This document shows, piece by piece, positions 26,706-34,640 of a stretch of DNA of 64,000 nt. The stretch spans positions 1 through 64,000 of the forward strand of contig CAZMAM010000003.1 in the NCBI GenBank assembly GCA_964564305.1. Direction: 5' to 3'. The stretch is from RGIG1959 sp964564305. GTDB lineage: Bacteria; Bacillota; Clostridia; Oscillospirales; Acutalibacteraceae. The translations under genes and the position numbers were made by a program. How positions within the stretch are numbered: the first letter of the stretch is position 1; every line of letters starts with the position of its first letter. The notes under the pieces were generated by a model. The model searched no databases. It saw only the letters and a list, made by a program, of their open reading frames with translations, and was not told the origin of the DNA.

Positions 26706-27962
26706 TCAATCGGTGTGCTCGGGTGCCTCGGGTGCCTTTTTGGTTACGGAGATTTCCAGCAGGCGTTTTCCGTCGGTTTTGGTCACGGTAACGGTGTGTT
26801 CACCGCAGGTGAATGTATCGCCGACATCGGGAACCCGGCCTAACTGTTCCATGACCCATCCGCTGACGGTAGCGCTCTCGCTTTCGCCCTTCCAATCGAA
26901 AAAAGAAAAACAGTCCTGCAGATCTGTGCTTCCCCGTACCAAATAGGTCCGGTCATCCGCTTTATGAATATCTTCCACTATTTTATCATGTTCGTCCCAA
27001 ATTTCTCCGACTAATTCTTCCAGAATATCTTCCATGGTCACGATGCCCACCGTTCCGCCGTATTCATCCGCAATGACCGCCATATGCGATTGCTCTTTTT
27101 GAAGCAGGCGGAGAAGGTCATCCACTTTCATGGTCGGGGCAATAAACGGAAGAGGTTTGATAACGGACGCGCAGTTTCCGTCGGGATAAACGCCGGTGTA
27201 AAAATCCTTCAGATGAATCACGCCAATGATATTGTCGATGGTGCCGTCATAGACCGGAAGGCGGGAATATCCCGTTTCGGCAAATGCGTTCGCCACCGTC
27301 TGATTGGTGGCGTTCTTTTCGATGGCCGTCACATCCACACGCGGAGTGACAATATCCTGTGCGCACAAGTCGCCAAAGGTGATGGCGCTGCGAATCAGCT
27401 CACTCTCTTCCGCATCGATACCGCCGTCCTGCTGTGCCTCTTTGACGATGGTCAGCAATTCCCGTTCCGTAATGGAAGGCGATTCCTTTACGTGAACAAT
27501 TTTACGAAGCATTTTTTTCCATAACCCGAACAGAAAATTAATCGGGGTAAGCAAAACGGTCAGTACCCGCATAATGGGAGCCGCAAACATGGCAAAATGC
27601 TCCGGCGATTCCTTGGCAAGGCTCTTTGGCGTGATTTCGCCGAAAATCAGCACAACAACGGTGGTAACCAAGGTGGATACGGTTGCGCCGATATCGCCCA
27701 GAAGCTGCAGGAACATCGCGGTTGCCATGGCCGTAAGGGTGATATTGACAATGTTGTTGCCCACCAATATGGTGGAGAGCAGACGGTCAAAATCTTCCGA
27801 TAGGCGCAAAACCAGCGCGGCGCGTTTGTTACCGCCCTCCGCCAGATTTTTCATGCGGATACGGTTTAGAGAAGAAAAGGCAATTTCCGTTGCGGAAAAA
27901 AAGCCGGACATGACAACCAGCGCGATCATCACGATTATCGCGCCGATTCTGTTGCTGTCCAT
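26706..27962 (-). CDS. CNNM/HlyC-CorC family membrane protein with CBS pair
   Basis: The 418-residue protein has an N-terminal DUF21/CNNM membrane domain (about 1-190; SGFFSATEIAFSSLNR is typical). A CBS-domain pair follows (about 205-330; TPRVDVTAIE, GTVGIVTMEDILEELVGEI), then a C-terminal CorC_HlyC domain. Such proteins are thought to mediate or regulate Mg2+/Co2+ or Na+ movement. The full family length is present. It stands alone, facing the adhesin operon. Confidence 0.92.
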   Translation of the reverse strand: MDSNRIGAIIVMIALVVMSGFFSATEIAFSSLNRIRMKNLAEGGNKRAALVLRLSEDFDRLLSTILVGNNIVNITLTAMATAMFLQLLGDIGATVSTLVTTVVVLIFGEITPKSLAKESPEHFAMFAAPIMRVLTVLLTPINFLFGLWKKMLRKIVHVKESPSITERELLTIVKEAQQDGGIDAEESELIRSAITFGDLCAQDIVTPRVDVTAIEKNATNQTVANAFAETGYSRLPVYDGTIDNIIGVIHLKDFYTGVYPDGNCASVIKPLPFIAPTMKVDDLLRLLQKEQSHMAVIADEYGGTVGIVTMEDILEELVGEIWDEHDKIVEDIHKADDRTYLVRGSTDLQDCFSFFDWKGESESATVSGWVMEQLGRVPDVGDTFTCGEHTVTVTKTDGKRLLEISVTKKAPEAPEHTD

Positions 27963-27989
27963 GAAAACAGTTCCTTTCCGATTTGGTTC

Positions 27990-28018
27990 ACTTTCAGTGC
28001 TTGTTCATATTCTGTCAA
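27990..28018 (-). promoter_or_regulatory. possible promoter of the CNNM gene
   Basis: On the minus strand a perfect TTGACA (28013-28018) is followed after 17 bases by GAAAGT (27990-27995), a weak -10, about 28 bases before the ATG. Confidence 0.45.
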
Positions 28019-28020
28019 GA

Positions 28021-28076
28021 AAAGAAAAAGACGCCCGCAGACGGTACATTGCCTATTCGTTGCTGCCTCGGGCGCC
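28021..28076 (-). terminator. terminator downstream of the LUD gene
   Basis: Read on the minus strand, GGCGCCCG (28069-28076) pairs with CGGGCGTC (28030-28037), and TTTTTCTTTT follows directly. It lies just after the stop of the LUD gene. Confidence 0.65.
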
Positions 28077-28080
28077 GGTC

Positions 28081-28743
28081 TCAGTACCCCGTTTCCTCCC
28101 CGACAAAAATTACTTTAATGCGCCCCGCCTGGCGCTGACGGGCAGAAATCAGATAATTTACGCATATGCGATCGTCCTGTGCGCATCCTAAGGTCATACC
28201 GCCGTCCAATCCCGCGCATTTTCCCGTTTGGGCACAATAGGTGTCGCAGTGCAGCCGCCGGGCATTTTGGGGCGCGGCGACCGTTTTTACGCGGTCAATG
28301 GCGCTGTTGAGATCCAAAACCAGTTTTTGAATCCCGACTACCATGATTACCGATTTCGGTCCGTAGGCGATGGCGGCAATACGGTTGCTGTTGCCGTCTA
28401 CATTGTACAGTTCTCCCCGCATGGTGACCGCGTTGCAGGAGCACAGATAGGCGTCAGCCCAAAAGCTGTCGCGATAAATTTTTTCGATTTGGTCGCGAGT
28501 GAGGCCCGCTTTTCCGCGGTCGAGAAAGCGGTATTTTCCGCTGCGCAACAAATCCATGACACCGCATTCCTCCAAGGTTACGGATCCGCCTGCAGCAACC
28601 GTATCTCCTTCGTGCAGAAGGGACGCGACTGCGGCGGGAACCTCTGCTTTGGTGGGTACAAACCGGCTGCTGATGCGGTTGCGCTCCAATGCGTTCATGG
28701 TTGTTTCTACTTTTCGGGGAATCCTTTCCTCCGATTCGTTCAT
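28081..28743 (-). CDS. LUD-domain protein (lactate-utilisation-like)
   Basis: The 220-residue protein matches the LUD (DUF162) fold: GDTVAAGGSVTLEECGV, FWADAYLCSCNAVTMRGELYNVDG, GPKSVIMVVG and a Cys-containing tail. Stand-alone LUD proteins of this length are common in Clostridia and often of unknown substrate. The ATG overlaps the rpiB stop by 4 bases, so the two are probably translated together. Confidence 0.85.
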   Translation of the reverse strand: MNESEERIPRKVETTMNALERNRISSRFVPTKAEVPAAVASLLHEGDTVAAGGSVTLEECGVMDLLRSGKYRFLDRGKAGLTRDQIEKIYRDSFWADAYLCSCNAVTMRGELYNVDGNSNRIAAIAYGPKSVIMVVGIQKLVLDLNSAIDRVKTVAAPQNARRLHCDTYCAQTGKCAGLDGGMTLGCAQDDRICVNYLISARQRQAGRIKVIFVGEETGY

Positions 28744-29186
28744 TTTCCCTTTCCTTCTTCCATTTCGGTAATGATATTCAGTCGTCTCTGATGCCGTCCG
28801 CCGTCGAAGGGGGTGGTCAGAAAAACCGTGACAATTTTATTGGCCATTTCCGTTCCGATGGTTCTTGCGCCGAGCGCCAGCATATTGGCATTGTTATGCC
28901 GGCGGGAAAGCTCCGCGCTGAACGGTTCACTGCACAGGGCGCAGCGAATGCCCTTGACTTTATTGGCGGTAATCGACATGCCGATTCCGGTACCGCAAAT
29001 CACAATTCCGCGATCGCATTCTCCGCTTGCTACTGCTGTTGCCGCCCGTTGGGCAAATACCGGATAATCGCAGCTTTGATCGGAGTCCGTTCCGAAATCG
29101 CGATAGGGTAAGCCCATCTCGTTCAGCAGGGATTCCACCGCCTGCTTCATCGGCAGCGCGGTGTGATCGCAGGCCACAGCGATCAT
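28740..29186 (-). CDS. rpiB: ribose-5-phosphate isomerase B
   Basis: The 148-residue RpiB/LacB-family sugar-phosphate isomerase interconverts ribose-5-P and ribulose-5-P. Seen motifs are AVACDHTALPMK, the catalytic-Cys region ICGTGIGMSITANK, and HNNANMLALGAR. The length is normal. It lies upstream of, and overlaps, the LUD gene. Confidence 0.95.
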   Translation of the reverse strand: MIAVACDHTALPMKQAVESLLNEMGLPYRDFGTDSDQSCDYPVFAQRAATAVASGECDRGIVICGTGIGMSITANKVKGIRCALCSEPFSAELSRRHNNANMLALGARTIGTEMANKIVTVFLTTPFDGGRHQRRLNIITEMEEGKGK

Positions 29187-29252
29187 AATCAGACCGACTT
29201 CCTTTCCGACAGTTTTTTACCGCATGCTTCGGGTATACGGAAGTATGATGTA

Positions 29253-30065
29253 TCAATGAATTGTATGTTTCGGTGTCTCCGGGCTTTGGAAAAGTGCCTT
29301 CTCAATTAATTGATTTTGTTCGGTCTCGGAAAGCGCTCCAAAGCGGTTAAACAGGGCAAGATATTCTTCATCGCCGTTGGAGCCGTAAATTGGGGAAACG
29401 GTGAGATCCTGCAGGTACAGGCCATGCCCCGCCGCGTTATTTGCAATGTTTTGGATGATTCCGGGTAGCAGCGCTTTATCCCGCAATATGCCGTTTTTTC
29501 CCAAATTTTTTCGCGGTGCCTCAAACTGAGGTTTAATCAAGGTGACCAGTTCGCCCTCTTCGCTTAAAATTTGATCGATGGCGCCAAACAATTTGCAGAG
29601 GGAAATAAACGATACATCCGCGGTGACCATATCGCACGCTTCGCCCAAATTCTCCCGAGTGAGATAGCGGGCGTTGGTGCGTTCTATCGGTGTTACCCGG
29701 CTGTCGCAGCGAAGTTTCCAATCCAATATGCCGTAGGCAACATCCACCGCCCAAACACGGGCGGCGCTGTGTTGCAACAGGCAATCGGTAAATCCGCCGT
29801 TTGAAGCGCCGATATCGCAAATTTTTTTGCCCGCCACATTCAGCGAAAAGGTTTTCAGGGCTTTTTCCAGCTTGTATCCGGAACGGGAAGCGTATTGTTT
29901 TTGACGGGAGCGCAAACTCAGCGCGGATTGCTCATTGACCGGCGTTCCGGGCTTATCGGTAAGTACGCCGTCGACCAAAACGCGGCCCTCCATAATCAGC
30001 GCCGCAGCGCGGGATTCGGGTATATCCCACCGAAGGGACGCCAATTTATCCAACCGAACGGACAC
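29253..30065 (-). CDS. tlyA: TlyA-family rRNA methyltransferase / haemolysin A
   Basis: The protein has an S4 RNA-binding domain (about 1-60, RAAALIMEGRVLVDG) followed by an FtsJ-type methyltransferase (KKICDIGASNGGFTDCLLQ, VTADVSFISL, LIKPQFEA). TlyA proteins 2'-O-methylate 16S and 23S rRNA. I chose GTG 30065 (GGGGTG upstream, about 270 residues, typical length). An in-frame ATG at 30131 or TTG at 30137 would add a lysine-rich extension behind a distant GGAGGG. Confidence 0.9.
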   Translation of the reverse strand: MSVRLDKLASLRWDIPESRAAALIMEGRVLVDGVLTDKPGTPVNEQSALSLRSRQKQYASRSGYKLEKALKTFSLNVAGKKICDIGASNGGFTDCLLQHSAARVWAVDVAYGILDWKLRCDSRVTPIERTNARYLTRENLGEACDMVTADVSFISLCKLFGAIDQILSEEGELVTLIKPQFEAPRKNLGKNGILRDKALLPGIIQNIANNAAGHGLYLQDLTVSPIYGSNGDEEYLALFNRFGALSETEQNQLIEKALFQSPETPKHTIH

Positions 30066-30231
30066 CGTTTCACCCCGCTTGCGCTCGTTTCGTTTCCGTT
30101 TTGCCCCTTTTTCAGTTTTTGACGGGGCCATCGGCAAAAAACAAAGCCCTCCTTCGCAAGCATCCGCAAATCAACGGCAAAATACATTATGCGAAATCGG
30201 GCATTGCCTTATTGCCTTCCTTACTTTTGAC

Positions 30232-31545
30232 TTACTCTTGGGTGTCGACTTTTTCGAAATTTTTCGGATCACACATGGAAATTGCGCGATCGTTAAAAGT
30301 GACGGTCAGCGCGTCTGCCGTTTCCTGAACTTCTTTATCGAATTCCTCGAATTTTAAGCCGTAAATACAGTGTTCATGCTCGTCCTCATAATATCCTTCT
30401 CCGCCCTGTTCTTCCACATTCAGGCGCAAAACCAGCGCAGCTGTGGGTGAACCGTTGGTGGGCGTATATTCAATAACTTGGGCGGTGTTCTCCGGAATTT
30501 TTTGCACCGCTTCCACTACGGCTTTGTCTCCTTCCACCGAATTGACCATCTGTAAATCCGGATCTTTTTCTTCTTCCTCTTCTTCTTCTTCATCGTTTTC
30601 GTCTGAGGACCCGGTGGTTGTCGTGGATGCGCTGCTGTCTTGGTTTGCGGTGGCGGTGGTTTCATCGGTTGCCGAGGCGGAGGCGGACGCGGCGGTCGTA
30701 TTTGTGGCAGACGCCGAGGCGGTTGTCGTGCTTGTAGACGATGTGGCCGTGGTACTCGTGGAAGACGTTGTACCGGCGCCTGCGGAATCCGGATCCTCCG
30801 CTTCCTCTTCTGCTTCTTTGTCGGCGTTATACTGTGCGATAACGGCGGAGAAATCGCCGGATTTCTTATATTGCTCCAAATAAGTGTTCAGTTTGTCCTT
30901 TTGCGCTTTTTTATCCGCATCGGACATTTCATTTCCCTCGGAATCGGTCAGGGTAATGGAAATGGCCTTGAAAGCAACATAATTGTCATCGAAGAATTTA
31001 CGAATATCTTCTTTGGGTATTTCACGTTCTCCGCCCTCATCGTAAAGCCCGTAAAATAAGCTTTGCTCTTCGATGTTTGCCGCAATATACATATTTTTGT
31101 AATGCTCTTTATTGAATCCGTAGCGGAGCATGTCGCTTTCGCGGTAATCACTCATGCTCTCATTAAATGTCTTCAGCGCTTCTTCGTCGATCGGAACGTT
31201 GTATTTTGCCATTAAATTTTTCACGGCTTTTTGGCGAACGATGCCGTCTTTGGTGATTTGCACCAGATAATCGGCCAGTTTCATGGAAATTGCGGTGTCC
31301 CCTTCGCCGTAATTCATGGTCTGTTCCCAAGGATCCATACCGTACTGAGCGTATTGATACAGCCCGCTGTTGTAGTAGATATTATAATAGTTGTTATATA
31401 AATTGGCCAGATATTCGCCGGTGGAATAATCCGTTCCGTCTACCGTCATTGCGTTTTCGGGGGTAGAACAGCCGGCACACAGCAGCATGGCACAGGCAAA
31501 CACCGCCGCCAATAGCCGGTTTCCGATTTTTTGAATGCTTTTCAT
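30232..31545 (-). CDS. foldase-like lipoprotein with low-complexity insert
   Basis: The 437-residue protein has a lipoprotein signal (MLLCAGCSTPEN, lipid Cys about 25). A SurA/PrsA-like N-terminal helical region follows (DYSTGEYLANLY, KDGIVRQKAVKNLMAKYNVP). Near residues 245-330 is a striking insert of Ser/Thr/Ala ending in Asp/Glu runs, then a short C-terminal part. The helical part resembles peptidyl-prolyl isomerase foldases, but I cannot see a complete parvulin domain, so catalysis is doubtful. It is probably on the outer face of the membrane. Confidence 0.72.
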   Translation of the reverse strand: MKSIQKIGNRLLAAVFACAMLLCAGCSTPENAMTVDGTDYSTGEYLANLYNNYYNIYYNSGLYQYAQYGMDPWEQTMNYGEGDTAISMKLADYLVQITKDGIVRQKAVKNLMAKYNVPIDEEALKTFNESMSDYRESDMLRYGFNKEHYKNMYIAANIEEQSLFYGLYDEGGEREIPKEDIRKFFDDNYVAFKAISITLTDSEGNEMSDADKKAQKDKLNTYLEQYKKSGDFSAVIAQYNADKEAEEEAEDPDSAGAGTTSSTSTTATSSTSTTTASASATNTTAASASASATDETTATANQDSSASTTTTGSSDENDEEEEEEEEKDPDLQMVNSVEGDKAVVEAVQKIPENTAQVIEYTPTNGSPTAALVLRLNVEEQGGEGYYEDEHEHCIYGLKFEEFDKEVQETADALTVTFNDRAISMCDPKNFEKVDTQE

Positions 31546-31604
31546 GTGTGGTTTCCTCCCTGAAAGCGGCCGTAAACGCCGCTGTCAACTGTACATACCC
31601 GCTT

Positions 31605-31633
31605 ATTATACATGAATTCACATGATTTGTAAA
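31605..31633 (-). promoter_or_regulatory. promoter of the foldase-like lipoprotein gene
   Basis: On the minus strand TTTACA (31628-31633) is followed after 17 bases by a perfect TATAAT (31605-31610), about 60 bases upstream of the ATG. Confidence 0.8.
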
Positions 31634-31651
31634 CCCACCTTCAACGAATTT

Positions 31652-33277
31652 TCAAGGTAACCGGGCAATGCCGCTTTCACCGAGTTCCAGTACCGTTTCC
31701 GCACAGCGGATTCCGTCTGCGGCGGCGGACATAATTCCTCCCGCATATCCGGAGCCTTCCCCGCAGGGAAAGAGACCTTTTACAGAAGAACAGCCGTATT
31801 CGTCGCGCGGAAAGCGCACCGGGGAGGAACTTCGGGATTCCACACCTGTGAGTACGGCGTCATACCTGTCGAAGCCTTTCATTTTCCGGCCGAATATCGT
31901 CAGCGCCGCCGCAAGTGAAGCAGATACCGATTCGGGCAGACAAAGCCGCAAATCGGAAGGGGTTACGCTCGGACGGTAGGAAGGGACGATATCACCCATA
32001 TGTGTGCTCGGTTTACCCAAAAGAAAATCTCCCACCAATTGCACCGGTGTGCGAAAGCCCCCTCCGCCTAAAGAAAATGCCGCTGCCTCCATTTTTTCCT
32101 GAAACTCGATCCCCGCTAAAGGGTGATCGCTTTCCAAATCGTCCGGTCCGATTCCGCAAAGAAGCGCACTGTTGGAATTTTCTCCGCCTCGGGCAAAGGT
32201 GCTCATCCCGTTGGTGACAACGGTTTTGTCTTGGGATGCGGCGGGAATTACCGTGCCGCCCGGGCACATGCAAAAGGTAAATACGCCGCGGTCGTTCGGC
32301 AGATGACAGGACAGTTTGTAATCGGCTGCCGAAAGCGCTGAATTTCCCGCAAATTTTCCGTACCGAATTCGATCGATCATCTTCCTGGGGTGCTCGATGC
32401 GAACGCCTACCGCAAAGGGCTTTTGCCGGATCTTTATACCGGAATCCGCCAGCATCCGAACGGTATCCCGGGCGCTGTGACCGATGGCCAAAATGCAAAC
32501 GGAGCAGGGAATTTCCCGCTCTTCCTCTCCGGAACCGGTTTTTGAAACAACCCGAACGGCTGTGAGGGCTCTGCCGTTTCGGACAATTCCGGTCAGTTTG
32601 GAATAAAAACGTATTTCTCCGCCGAGAGAAAGAATCTCCGCTTTCAAATTCAGAAGGATTCGGCACAGCCTGTCGGTTCCAAGATGCGGTCTTGCCTGCC
32701 AGAGGATATCCGGGGCGTCTCCCGCTGAAGCGAAGATTTCCAAAACGGCACGGCAACGTGGATCGTTAATGCCGGTGTACAGTTTTCCATCCGAAAAAGT
32801 ACCGGCTCCCCCTTCGCCAAACTGGATATTGGCGTCACCGTTCAGTACTCCCGTCTGCATCATTTGCCGTACTGCCTGTATGCGTTCATGAACCGGCGCC
32901 CCGCGTTCGATTACAAGGGGTTTGGCCCCTGCCCGTGCCAAAGTAAGTGCGGCGAACAGCCCGGCGGGGCCGGATCCGACGATTACCGGCCGCGCGGTCA
33001 GGCGGTTCTTTTGGGGAAACACAAAGGGATGCGGCGTATATATGGCGGCGGTGCCGGGATGGGCCCGTTTGACTGCCGCCGCTTCATTTCCTTTCATCGT
33101 CACATCCAGTGTTGCCGTAAAATGAACATCGTTTCGGTTTCGTGCGTCCACCGCCCGCTTGACCAGTACGCAGGATTGAATTTGCTCGGCGGTTGTCTTC
33201 AACGCTTTGGCGGCGAAAACGGTCAGCGGTGTATCTTCGTAATGTAACGGAAGGCGGATGTCTTTCAGCCGGATCAT
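31652..33277 (-). CDS. FAD-dependent oxidoreductase (DUF5714/YtfP-like, 541 aa)
   Basis: After an N-terminal region of about 90 residues comes a dinucleotide-binding motif (VIVGSGPAGLFAALTLARAG) and E/R-rich FAD contacts. NFGEGGAGTFSDGK-like and CMCPGGTVIPAAS segments are typical of the FAD-dependent family usually annotated NAD(P)/FAD-dependent oxidoreductase. The substrate is unknown. The start ATG 33277 follows GGGAGGTATCCAA and overlaps the stop of the upstream flavoprotein gene by 4 bases. Confidence 0.82.
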   Translation of the reverse strand: MIRLKDIRLPLHYEDTPLTVFAAKALKTTAEQIQSCVLVKRAVDARNRNDVHFTATLDVTMKGNEAAAVKRAHPGTAAIYTPHPFVFPQKNRLTARPVIVGSGPAGLFAALTLARAGAKPLVIERGAPVHERIQAVRQMMQTGVLNGDANIQFGEGGAGTFSDGKLYTGINDPRCRAVLEIFASAGDAPDILWQARPHLGTDRLCRILLNLKAEILSLGGEIRFYSKLTGIVRNGRALTAVRVVSKTGSGEEEREIPCSVCILAIGHSARDTVRMLADSGIKIRQKPFAVGVRIEHPRKMIDRIRYGKFAGNSALSAADYKLSCHLPNDRGVFTFCMCPGGTVIPAASQDKTVVTNGMSTFARGGENSNSALLCGIGPDDLESDHPLAGIEFQEKMEAAAFSLGGGGFRTPVQLVGDFLLGKPSTHMGDIVPSYRPSVTPSDLRLCLPESVSASLAAALTIFGRKMKGFDRYDAVLTGVESRSSSPVRFPRDEYGCSSVKGLFPCGEGSGYAGGIMSAAADGIRCAETVLELGESGIARLP

Positions 33278-34512
33278 TTGGATACCTCCCGTATCATCGC
33301 TTGAGCAGCCGTATACGCACTTGCCCATGCCCAATGCAGATTATATCCTCCGCAGTCCCCGTCCACATTCAGAATTTCCCCTGCGGCGTACACATGCCGG
33401 CAGAGCTTGGAACGCATGGTCAAAGGATCAAACTGGGAAGTTTCTATTCCGCCTGCTGTTGCCTGAGCGGTTGCCCATCCTAAGGTTCCGGAAATCGGTA
33501 TGTTGAATTTTTTCAGTGCGTTTGCGATGATGCGGCATTCGGCAGCCGATAAATTCTTCGCCGGGGTATTCAAAGAAATTCCGGAGGCCTTTACCAGCAT
33601 TTGTCCTAATCGGGTTTGGACGAGTCCTGTGAGCAGATGTTCTCCCGTTCGCCCGGGTAAAGCGCACCGCCGCTTTATTTCTTCATGAGTTTCCCGAAAG
33701 GAAAGTTGGGGCAGAAAATCAATCGAAAGGCTCACATTTCCCTGTTTTTTCCTTTCCCAATCGGCAACATCCCGCCCTAATTCCATGGCCGCAGGTCCGG
33801 AAAGTCCGTCGTCGGTAAACAGCACTTCGCCTTTGGCGGTGCGTATGAGTTTTTCGTTCAGCGTTAAGCAAAGCGATGCCTGTACCCGTACCCCTTTGAC
33901 TGCACGCAGCGGGTGCTCGAACTTCAGAGGTACTAAAGCGGGAAATAGGGGGCTTTTTGTGTGACCCAATGCCGTCAGTAAAGAAAATCCGTCCGTTCCC
34001 CCGCCGAGTTTCGGGGAAGCCGCCCCGCCGCAGGCAACAAGCGCCGCCTTGGCTGTCAGGGTTTCTTCTCCCGCTTGCAGGATGACTCCGGACGAGGAGG
34101 GAATGATGGCGGTAACCGGTGTTTTGCACCGTACGGGCACTTCCCGTGCCGACAGCGCCAGGCGAAGCCCGTCCAGTACGGCCGAGCTTTGAGCACAAAT
34201 CGGATAAATCCGGCCGTCTTCCCGAGGCGCACAAAGAATACCCAGCGAAGAAAAAAAGGAGATAGCGTCATCGGGAGAAAATTTTTCCAGCACCGGAGCC
34301 ACAAAAGACGGCGGTGCGCCGTGGTAACGGGCGGCGGACATGCGGATGTTGGAAAGATTGCAGGTTCCGCTTCCGCTGGCCAGCAATTTTCTTCCGACCC
34401 TGTCGCCTTTTTCAAAAACGATTACACGGCGGCCGCCCAAAGCCTCGGCGCACCGAACCGCTGCCGCAAGACCCGCCGCTCCGCCGCCGATAACCGCCAC
34501 ATCTGCCGCCAT
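33274..34512 (-). CDS. HI0933/BaiN-family flavoprotein
   Basis: This flavoprotein of about 412 residues has DVAVIGGGAAGLAAAVRCAE at the N-terminus, GRKLLASGSGTCNLSN and, near the C-terminus, GGYNLHWAWASAYTAAQA. These are signatures of the HI0933-like (BaiN/YhiN) family. Members reduce unknown or steroid-like substrates, so the function is not fixed. ATG 34512 has better spacing to GGGGG than ATG 34521. It is first of a two-gene flavoprotein operon. Confidence 0.88.
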   Translation of the reverse strand: MAADVAVIGGGAAGLAAAVRCAEALGGRRVIVFEKGDRVGRKLLASGSGTCNLSNIRMSAARYHGAPPSFVAPVLEKFSPDDAISFFSSLGILCAPREDGRIYPICAQSSAVLDGLRLALSAREVPVRCKTPVTAIIPSSSGVILQAGEETLTAKAALVACGGAASPKLGGGTDGFSLLTALGHTKSPLFPALVPLKFEHPLRAVKGVRVQASLCLTLNEKLIRTAKGEVLFTDDGLSGPAAMELGRDVADWERKKQGNVSLSIDFLPQLSFRETHEEIKRRCALPGRTGEHLLTGLVQTRLGQMLVKASGISLNTPAKNLSAAECRIIANALKKFNIPISGTLGWATAQATAGGIETSQFDPLTMRSKLCRHVYAAGEILNVDGDCGGYNLHWAWASAYTAAQAMIREVSK

Positions 34513-34539
34513 ACCGAACATTCCCCCTTTTCGCGCAGT

Positions 34540-34568
34540 ACTTTATCATACCGTCCCAAAAAAGTCAA
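34540..34568 (-). promoter_or_regulatory. promoter of the flavoprotein operon
   Basis: On the minus strand TTGACT (34563-34568) is followed after 17 bases by TAAAGT (34540-34545), about 28 bases before the start codon. Confidence 0.65.
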
Positions 34569-34577
34569 ATCCGACTC

Positions 34578-34606
34578 TTCCCTTTGTCCGATTTATATGG
34601 TATACT
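34578..34606 (+). promoter_or_regulatory. extended -10 promoter of the P-type ATPase gene
   Basis: TGGTATACT (an extended -10 with TATACT at 34601-34606) lies 34 bases before the ATG at 34641. The -35 (TTCCCT) is poor, as is usual for extended -10 promoters. It is back to back with the flavoprotein promoter. Confidence 0.6.
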
Positions 34607-34640
34607 GGATACGGCTATAGGTAAAGGGGCTGGAAATTCG

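Noticed and set aside
30443..31059. Plus-strand frames with Ser/Val or Gly/Arg repeats; possible short-repeat array
   Set aside because: They are the complement of the Ser/Thr/Ala linker in the lipoprotein gene. There are no regular spacers, so it is not a CRISPR.
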